A DNA stretch of 5,147 bases from Bacteroidia bacterium (lineage in GTDB: Bacteria > Bacteroidota > Bacteroidia > Cytophagales > Cyclobacteriaceae), in assembly GCA_016650355.1 (NCBI GenBank), contig JAENVX010000134.1:1-5147 (forward strand), given 5' to 3'. The position numbers and the translations under genes are program-made. A model generated the notes under the pieces. The model searched no databases and had not been told where the DNA came from. It worked only from the letters and a program-made list of their open reading frames with translations. Positions 1 to 5,147 of the stretch are shown here, one piece after another; within the stretch, counting starts at the first letter, position 1, and each line of letters opens with the position of its first letter.

Positions 1-498
1 CACAACTTTTTGTAATGCCTCCGCATTCAAATGAAAAAGACTTTCCTCAACTTGTTTTTTTACCAGCTGCTCATGCGTTCCTTTCTCGCGTATCTCCAAA
101 GGCTCACCACAGCAAAAGATCGGTGTTAATCTATTCGCCAATGCCTTATCTACTTTTGTGGCCAGTAACTTTCCTTCTTCACCAAAATATTGTCTCCGTT
201 CGCTATGCCCTATAATAACATACGGAATACCCATTGACTTTAACATTCCAGCAGAAGTTTCTCCAGTATACGCGCCTGAATCATGCTCACTGCAATTCTG
301 TGCCCCAACAAAAATTTGTTTAGAGCTACCCAGTTGGTTTTTCACAGAAAGTAAATACGGAAACGGAGTACATAAAATGACTTGTACATTTCCTTTCACC
401 TCATCTGCAACCATACCCATTATTTCGGAAGTGAGGATGTGTGCTTCTTCCAAAGTCTTATTCATTTTCCAGTTGCCAGCTACAATTTTTTGACGCAT
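1..498 (-). CDS. tpiA: Triosephosphate isomerase, C-terminal part beyond left edge
   Basis: Cytoplasmic glycolytic and gluconeogenic enzyme that interconverts dihydroxyacetone phosphate and glyceraldehyde 3-phosphate. The 166 visible codons read from ATG at 498 into the left edge without a stop. The N-terminal signature VAGNWKMN (residues 6-13) supplies the substrate-binding Asn9 and catalytic Lys11. The block YVIIGHSERR (93-102) carries the catalytic electrophile His98, followed by a typical CCGE segment (129-132). The family is usually about 250 residues, so roughly the last third is outside the window. That part includes the catalytic Glu and the phosphate-gripping loop, whose absence here is an edge effect and not a defect. 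No Shine-Dalgarno sequence precedes the start; the upstream bases are A/T only, as is common in Bacteroidota. It lies 37 bp downstream of the DUF6702 gene on the same strand, so cotranscription is likely. Identification is essentially certain. Confidence 0.97.
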   Translation of the reverse strand, partial: MRQKIVAGNWKMNKTLEEAHILTSEIMGMVADEVKGNVQVILCTPFPYLLSVKNQLGSSKQIFVGAQNCSEHDSGAYTGETSAGMLKSMGIPYVIIGHSERRQYFGEEGKLLATKVDKALANRLTPIFCCGEPLEIREKGTHEQLVKKQVEESLFHLNAEALQKVV

Positions 499-535
499 AT
501 AATAGTTTAATTAATAGTATCTGATTATAAATATT

Positions 536-1021
536 CTACTTCGTGTCAAACTTAAAAAGTTCCGATGGTTTCTCTCGCAAAAGTCTGACACTTTTCACCG
601 GGCCCTTGTAGGTTACATGTACAATGTTCGACTGATCTTCATGCGATTCCATGATTACATCATTATAGACTTCCATAGACTTTATCTTTTTTATGTTTTC
701 GATTTCTATGTAAAATACTACCGCCACATCTTCAATTTCATGACCCAAAATTTTTAATGTCTGAGGCTTACCCTCCAGCTTTACTTTTAAATGGTCTTTC
801 AAGTAATCCAATGCCATTTGATCTAATGTTAGTCCATTTTTAGGCAGCAAAATATCTAAGTCCGGTTGTTTAAGTCTGTTGCGGAGTGAAAGCTCCAGGT
901 CATCTATAAAAATTCGTGATGTGATCTGAATTGCCTTATCTTTTTCACTGTATTGGATCTCCGTCACTGATAGATGAATCGGGTGCAGGATAATAATGAG
1001 TGAATAAATCAGTGATACCAT
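536..1021 (-). CDS. DUF6702-family small exported protein
   Basis: I recognise this as a DUF6702-type Bacteroidota protein; its molecular function is not established. With the ATG at 1021 it has 161 residues: a short hydrophobic leader (about residues 1-12), then HPIHLSVTEIQYS and the stretch RIFIDDLELSLR, both typical of the family. The rest is a soluble alpha/beta-looking domain ending in a charged tail (FKFDTK). The two histidines immediately after the leader would sit at the mature N-terminus in the periplasm. The frame stays open upstream to an ATG at 1117, but that start would overlap the divergent membrane-protein gene by 16 bp and add 32 residues unlike the family. A promoter-like element at 1055-1085 also lies inside that extension, so I prefer 1021. 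The leader has no positive charge, so the exact start remains open. It is divergent from the HupE/UreJ gene and 37 bp upstream of tpiA. Confidence 0.8.
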   Translation of the reverse strand: MVSLIYSLIIILHPIHLSVTEIQYSEKDKAIQITSRIFIDDLELSLRNRLKQPDLDILLPKNGLTLDQMALDYLKDHLKVKLEGKPQTLKILGHEIEDVAVVFYIEIENIKKIKSMEVYNDVIMESHEDQSNIVHVTYKGPVKSVRLLREKPSELFKFDTK

Positions 1022-1054
1022 TGCAATTTCATTACGTAAGAGTGTAAAGGGAAG

Positions 1055-1085
1055 CAAAGTTACTATTACATTTACGATCCGCGAA
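1055..1085 (-). promoter_or_regulatory. Candidate Bacteroidota-type promoter for the DUF6702-tpiA unit
   Basis: Read on the minus strand, positions 1062 to 1055 are TAACTTTG, an exact match to the Bacteroidota -7 consensus TAnnTTTG. Upstream, 1085 to 1082 reads TTCG, one mismatch from the -33 TTTG element, with a 19-base spacer in the usual range. Transcription would start near 1050 and leave a leader of roughly 30 nt before the ATG at 1021. Short degenerate motifs arise by chance in A/T-rich DNA, so this is a reasoned candidate and not a proven promoter. Confidence 0.4.
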
Positions 1086-1101
1086 TTATCAAACAAAATA
1101 A

Positions 1102-1686
1102 ATGAGCGAGTTTGCACTCTACTTCGGCTTGGGTAAGGATCACATTTTGGATGTAAATGGATATGATCATATCTTGTTTGTGGTGGCCCTTTGTGCAGTA
1201 TACGTAGTACGCGATTGGGAAAAAGTATTGATCCTGGTAACAGCCTTTACCATTGGTCACTCCATAACACTGGCCTTATCCACGCTTCAGATAATCTCCT
1301 TCAGAATCGATATCATCGAATTCCTTATCCCACTTACCATCTTTATTACGGCCTTATCTAATCTGTTCCGAAAAGAAGAACTAACTAGCGGAAAAAATAT
1401 TCAGATAAATTACTGGTTTGCACTTGGGTTTGGCTTGATCCATGGCATGGGTTTTTCGAATTATCTAAAGGCCATTTTGGGAAAAGAACAATCAATTCTA
1501 TCCCAGCTATTAGCCTTTAATTTAGGACTTGAACTGGGTCAAATAATAGTTGTAGCACTCTTTCTTGGTCTTAGTTATATTTCAGTCAATCTTTTAAAAG
1601 CGCCTCGAAAAATTTGGAAGCTGGTCATCTCTTCTGCCATTTCTGGAATCGCTTTGATACTGTTAAAGGATCGAATTTTTTGGTAG
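1102..1686 (+). CDS. HupE/UreJ-family polytopic membrane protein
   Basis: Inner-membrane protein of 194 residues resembling the HupE/UreJ (type 2) family, some members of which are linked to nickel or cobalt uptake; the substrate here is unknown. About six hydrophobic segments are visible, near residues 22-37, 42-60, 70-89, 103-122, 135-162 and 171-189. Family hallmarks appear in order: DHILD and GYDHILF (His14, His23), TAFTIGHSITLALS (His53), FGLIHGMGF (His114) and FNLGLELGQ (Glu144). The in-membrane histidines and acidic residues are plausible metal ligands by inference. There is no cleavable signal peptide. Many homologues in other phyla carry a large N-terminal periplasmic domain that is absent here. 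ATG at 1102 is chosen because it directly precedes the first conserved block; A-rich bases and no Shine-Dalgarno sequence precede it. It is divergent from the DUF6702 gene and 28 bp upstream of the first peptidase gene, so it is probably first in a three-gene operon. Confidence 0.85.
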   Translation: MSEFALYFGLGKDHILDVNGYDHILFVVALCAVYVVRDWEKVLILVTAFTIGHSITLALSTLQIISFRIDIIEFLIPLTIFITALSNLFRKEELTSGKNIQINYWFALGFGLIHGMGFSNYLKAILGKEQSILSQLLAFNLGLELGQIIVVALFLGLSYISVNLLKAPRKIWKLVISSAISGIALILLKDRIFW

Positions 1687-1714
1687 ACAAGCAACATAGA
1701 TTTAATAACACATT

Positions 1715-3961
1715 ATGAAACAAATTTTACTACTTATCTTAATGGTAGCGTCAACGCTTTCGATCGCGCAAGAAATTAAACCTGAAACGCCTAAATGGCA
1801 GGGAAAATTTGAGCAACTCGATCAGCTACTTCCAACACCAAATGAATATCGCACCGGATCCGGGTCACCGGGCCCGAAGTATTGGCAACAGAAGGCTGAT
1901 TACGTTATCAATGCAGAATTAAACGATGTCAATGCCAGCATTACAGGATCAGAGACAATTACTTATCATAATAATTCACCGGATGTTCTCAAATATCTCT
2001 GGTTGCAGCTAGATCAGAACATTAACTCGACAGACAACCTAACCTCTAGAACCGATACCTACTCAATAAAAGATTCAGTGAGCGCTAAAGAAATTGCCTC
2101 CAACCTGGACTTGTACGATTTTGACGGAGGTCATAAAATCAAATCAATTAAAGATGCTGCCGGAAAAGCACTGAGTTACACCATTAATGCTACCATGATG
2201 CGCATTGACCTGCCACAACCTCTTGCATCTGGACAACGGTATGTTTTCGCTATTGAGTGGTCATACAATGTACCTGACCGAATGAAAGGCGGATCACGCA
2301 ATGATTCGCGGTCGGGATATGAAAATTTCCCGACAGACAACAACAATCTATATTTAATTGCTCAATGGTTTCCACGGATGTGTGTTTACGATGATGTGGT
2401 GGGTTGGCAAAACAAACAGTTTCTTGGACAGGGTGAGTTTACTTTAACCTTTGGTGACTACAACGTGAATATTACAGTGCCATCAGATCATATCATTGCA
2501 GCTACCGGTATGGTGCAAAATCCAAAAGAGGTTCTTACTACAGAACAGTTTGCTCGCTTCGAAAAAGCAAAAACCAGTTTTGATCAACCTGTCATCATCT
2601 GCACTGAAAAAGAAGCCCGCGAGCGTGAGAAAACAAAATCAACAACAAAGAAAACATGGAATTTTAAGGCTGAGAATGTTCGTGATTTTGCTTTTGCATC
2701 ATCTCGCAAATTTATTTGGGATGCTCAGGCTGTAAAGATCGCCAACAAAACTCCATTGGCAATGTCTTTTTATCCAAAAGAAGGTAATCCATTGTGGGAA
2801 CGTGAATCAACCAAGGCTGTGAAAAATACCATTTCAACGTATTCGAAATACTCTGTTGATTATCCGTATCCACAAGCTACTTCCGTACACGGTGCGTCAT
2901 TAGGAATGGAGTATCCAATGATCTGCTTCAATTTTGGTCGGCCTGCACAAGATGGATCCTATTCTGATCGTTTAAAGTGGGGAATGGTAGGTGTTATTGT
3001 TCATGAAGTTGGGCATAACTTCTTCCCGATGATCATCAACAATGATGAGCGCCAATGGACCTGGATGGATGAAGGCGTTAATACTTTTGTACAATACAGG
3101 ACGCAGGTTGAAAATTATCCAGACATGCCACAACGCAGAGGCCCAGCCTCGATGATCGTGCCGTATATGAAAGGTGATGAACGCCTTCAGCGTCCCTTGA
3201 TGACAAACTCAGAACAGATCCTTCAATTTGGTGCTGAGCAATATGCAAAGACTGCCACCGCGCTAAATATCTTGCGCGAAACCGTGATGGGACCTGAACT
3301 TTTTGACAAGTCGTTTAAAGAATACTCAGAGCGATGGGCTTTCAAACATCCTAAGCCCGCTGATTTTTTCAGAACGCTAGAAGATGCTTCTGCTGTTGAT
3401 CTTGATTGGTTTTGGAAAGGTTGGTTTTATACCACCGATCGTTGCGATCAGTCAATAGACAAAGTAAAATGGTTCAAGGTAAGCAACTCACAAAACAATA
3501 TTGAAAATAAAGGAAAGACGGTGAGGAAGGGTGATCTTTCTGCAAGTGCTGCAAATAAAAAATACAACAGTTTTGATAATGGACCAGAGCCGTTGACGGT
3601 TATGCCAACCGATGCCCGGTTCTATGGCGAATTCCAAAATCGTATAGACGACAAGGCCGTTATTTCCAAGCTGGAAAACAAAAACATCTATGAAATAACG
3701 CTGAGTAATAAAGGTGGACTTGTTATGCCGGTAATAATTGAATGGACGTTCAAAGATGGCTCAACAGAAATTGAACGCCTCCCTGCCGAAATCTGGCGGA
3801 CGAATGAAAAAACTGTAACGAAGGTTTTTGTGAAGGAGAAGGAAGTGAGTAACATCGTGATTGATCCAAACAAAGAAACAGCGGACATCAATTCGAGTGA
3901 CAACATATTCCCAAAAACAGAGGAGATCACCAAGTTTGACGAGTTGAGGAAGAGAAATTAA
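1715..3961 (+). CDS. Secreted M1-family zinc metallopeptidase, copy 1 (complete)
   Basis: Gluzincin peptidase, probably an aminopeptidase acting in the periplasm or on the cell surface; its substrate is unknown. The 748 residues begin with a clear signal peptide (about residues 1-18, cleavage near SIA-Q). A Pro/Gly-rich conserved block follows (PTPN and YWQQKADY, about 41-63), then the M1 N-terminal beta-rich domain to about residue 295, a charged linker (298-313) and the catalytic domain. Zinc ligands are His430, His434 and Glu453 in HEVGH plus 18 residues plus E; Glu431 is the general base. The GAMEN-equivalent motif reads GMEYP (397-401) and keeps Glu399. Tyr510 in EQYAKTATALN fits the transition-state tyrosine. 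The C-terminus (about 655-733) looks like a small beta-rich domain; I see no type IX secretion tail. The active site appears intact. It lies 28 bp after the HupE/UreJ gene and 47 bp before its paralogue, with no terminator visible. Confidence 0.95.
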   Translation: MKQILLLILMVASTLSIAQEIKPETPKWQGKFEQLDQLLPTPNEYRTGSGSPGPKYWQQKADYVINAELNDVNASITGSETITYHNNSPDVLKYLWLQLDQNINSTDNLTSRTDTYSIKDSVSAKEIASNLDLYDFDGGHKIKSIKDAAGKALSYTINATMMRIDLPQPLASGQRYVFAIEWSYNVPDRMKGGSRNDSRSGYENFPTDNNNLYLIAQWFPRMCVYDDVVGWQNKQFLGQGEFTLTFGDYNVNITVPSDHIIAATGMVQNPKEVLTTEQFARFEKAKTSFDQPVIICTEKEAREREKTKSTTKKTWNFKAENVRDFAFASSRKFIWDAQAVKIANKTPLAMSFYPKEGNPLWERESTKAVKNTISTYSKYSVDYPYPQATSVHGASLGMEYPMICFNFGRPAQDGSYSDRLKWGMVGVIVHEVGHNFFPMIINNDERQWTWMDEGVNTFVQYRTQVENYPDMPQRRGPASMIVPYMKGDERLQRPLMTNSEQILQFGAEQYAKTATALNILRETVMGPELFDKSFKEYSERWAFKHPKPADFFRTLEDASAVDLDWFWKGWFYTTDRCDQSIDKVKWFKVSNSQNNIENKGKTVRKGDLSASAANKKYNSFDNGPEPLTVMPTDARFYGEFQNRIDDKAVISKLENKNIYEITLSNKGGLVMPVIIEWTFKDGSTEIERLPAEIWRTNEKTVTKVFVKEKEVSNIVIDPNKETADINSSDNIFPKTEEITKFDELRKRN

Positions 3962-4008
3962 ACATCCAAAATCATCACTAATTCTTACTATAGATTTTAA
4001 CATTCTTT

Positions 4009-5147
4009 ATGAAAAAAATATTGTACTTCTTTTTTGCCCTAGCCTTCACAACATCATTTGCTCAAGATCAGCCCAAATGGGGAAGCAAATTTGAACAGTT
4101 GGATCAAATGCTCCCAACTCCAAACAGCTATCGCAGTAGTTCGGGCGCGCCAGGAGTGGATTACTGGCAACAAAAAGCCGACTATGTAATCAATGTTGAA
4201 TTGAATGATGAGAATCAAACCATCACCGGGTCTGAAACTATCACGTACTTCAACAACTCCCCCGAAGAGCTCAAGTATTTGTGGCTGCAATTGGATCAGA
4301 ATATCAATGCCGACAACAGCATGACGCGCAAAACTTCTAACAATTCAATTCGCGATTCCGTCCCGGCAAAATTTCTTGCTACTTCAACAAATGCCTATGA
4401 CTACAAAGGTGGATACAACATCATTTCTGTAAAAGATGCGGATGGAAAGCCTCTTCCAAATATCATCAACTACACCATGATGCGCGTTGATCTCACGCAG
4501 CCCCTAAAAAAAGGTGAGAAATTTGTTTTCTCAATCGATTGGTCATTCAACATCAATGACCGTGTTATGATAGGGGGGCGTAGCGGGATGGAGTTCTTTC
4601 CGGAAGATGGAAACTATTTATATACCATGGCGCAATGGTTCCCACGCATGTGTGTGTTTGATGACTATGAAGGTTGGCAGAACAAGCAATTTTTAGGAGC
4701 GGGTGAGTTTACATTGACATTTGGCAACTATCGCGTACGAATCACCGTACCCTCCGATCATATAGTAGGTGCTACAGGATGGATTCAAAATCCTAAAGAA
4801 GTACTTTCTAAAGATCAAATCGAGCGATTTGAAAAAGCAAGGAAATCCTTCGATCAGCCCGTGTTTATAGTTACTGAAGAGGAGGCGCGGAAAAAAGAAA
4901 AAGAACACTCTAAAAAGAAAAGTACCTGGGAGTTTTATGCGGAAAATGTTCGCGACTTTGCGTTTGCTTCTTCCCGCAAATTTATTTGGGATGCGCAAGC
5001 TGTAAAACTTAACGACAAGACGCCACTCGCTCAATCGCTATATCCAAAAGAAGGCAACCCACTTTGGGCAAAAGAATCTACAAAGGCTATAAAAAATACG
5101 CTTGAGGTCTATTCTGAACGAACCTTCGATTATCCATATCCTACCGC
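4009..5147 (+). CDS. Secreted M1-family metallopeptidase, copy 2 (C-terminus beyond right edge)
   Basis: Tandem paralogue of the preceding peptidase. From ATG at 4009 the frame stays open for 379 codons plus two bases to the right edge, with no stop or frameshift. A signal peptide is visible (MKKILYFFFALAF..., cleavage near FA-Q at residues 18-19), then the same blocks as copy 1: KFEQLDQ, PTPN, YWQQKADYVIN, a shared WFPRMCV segment, GWQNKQFLG, a charged linker (290-304) and AENVRDFAFASSRKFIWDAQAVK split by no indel. A hand alignment of 340 positions gives about 69% identity, with copy 2 shorter by four residues around 186-203. The window ends at FDYPYPT, about ten residues before the expected GMEYP motif (near 389) and about 43 codons before the expected HEXXH (near 422). 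Catalytic competence therefore cannot be judged here. Only 47 A/T-rich bases separate it from copy 1, so cotranscription is likely. Confidence 0.93.
   Translation, partial: MKKILYFFFALAFTTSFAQDQPKWGSKFEQLDQMLPTPNSYRSSSGAPGVDYWQQKADYVINVELNDENQTITGSETITYFNNSPEELKYLWLQLDQNINADNSMTRKTSNNSIRDSVPAKFLATSTNAYDYKGGYNIISVKDADGKPLPNIINYTMMRVDLTQPLKKGEKFVFSIDWSFNINDRVMIGGRSGMEFFPEDGNYLYTMAQWFPRMCVFDDYEGWQNKQFLGAGEFTLTFGNYRVRITVPSDHIVGATGWIQNPKEVLSKDQIERFEKARKSFDQPVFIVTEEEARKKEKEHSKKKSTWEFYAENVRDFAFASSRKFIWDAQAVKLNDKTPLAQSLYPKEGNPLWAKESTKAIKNTLEVYSERTFDYPYPT

Noticed and set aside
15..493. Two plus-strand open frames (15-215 and 158-493)
   Set aside because: They lie antisense to tpiA, which has unmistakable family motifs, and their translations are low-complexity without recognisable domains.
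1022..1117. N-terminal extension of the DUF6702 gene to the ATG at 1117
   Set aside because: It would overlap the divergent HupE/UreJ start by 16 bp, contains the promoter-like element, and the extra residues are unlike the family; the ATG at 1021 directly precedes a hydrophobic leader.
1072..1260. Minus-strand open frame inside the HupE/UreJ gene
   Set aside because: It is antisense to a conserved membrane protein and has no independent support.
595..1875. Shared 11-mer TCACCGGGCCC at 595-605 and 1865-1875
   Set aside because: It is a single short match inside two unrelated coding regions, with no flanking similarity, so most likely coincidence.
2496..2735. Plus-strand open frame inside M1 copy 1
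   Set aside because: It is an out-of-frame shadow of a clearly conserved coding region.
3680..3958. Possible type IX secretion C-terminal domain on M1 copy 1
   Set aside because: The C-terminus lacks the usual short sorting-domain pattern and ends in a charged stretch; a signal peptide alone suggests periplasmic or surface location by another route.
3991..3998. TAGATTTT as a separate promoter for M1 copy 2
   Set aside because: It has one mismatch to TAnnTTTG and no -33 TTG at suitable spacing; the 47 bp gap fits cotranscription better.
3688..4003. Overlapping minus-strand open frames at the end of M1 copy 1
   Set aside because: They are antisense to the conserved peptidase C-terminus and have no recognisable product.
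4054..5034. Minus-strand open frames (4054-4290 and 4693-5034) opposite M1 copy 2
   Set aside because: The plus strand carries an uninterrupted paralogue of copy 1 throughout, so these are shadows.

Overview
The window looks like chromosomal DNA of a member of the Bacteroidota, most likely a Cytophagales-type organism. Three things suggest this: DUF6702-family and short HupE/UreJ-type proteins beside M1 peptidases of a Bacteroidota-like subfamily; A/T-rich start regions without a Shine-Dalgarno sequence at all five starts; and a TAnnTTTG-type promoter element in the one divergent intergenic region. The genus is not identifiable by eye. Coding density is high, there is no gene-free stretch longer than about 80 bp, and I see no mobile element, tRNA, rRNA or CRISPR array.

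Layout: two genes read leftward and three read rightward from a divergent intergenic region at about 1022-1101. Leftward are a DUF6702-family small exported protein (536-1021) and, 37 bp downstream, triosephosphate isomerase tpiA (1-498, cut off by the left edge after 166 codons). Rightward are a HupE/UreJ-family membrane protein (1102-1686), a complete secreted M1-family zinc metallopeptidase (1715-3961, HEXXH-18-E site present) and a second M1 paralogue (4009 to the right edge, 379 codons visible). Gaps of 28 and 47 bp without visible terminators suggest that the three rightward genes form one transcription unit.

How the genes may work together: tpiA is a glycolytic housekeeping gene and probably just a neighbour. 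The other four look like a cell-envelope module: an exported DUF6702 protein with a His-rich mature N-terminus, a polytopic protein of a putative metal-permease family with conserved histidines, and two tandem exported zinc peptidases. The two peptidases are about 69% identical over 340 aligned residues (hand count), so they come from an old but constrained tandem duplication. Two ideas are worth testing. First, DUF6702 may be the separated periplasmic half of the longer HupE/UreJ proteins of other phyla. Second, the second peptidase may or may not have kept its active site, which lies just beyond the right edge.
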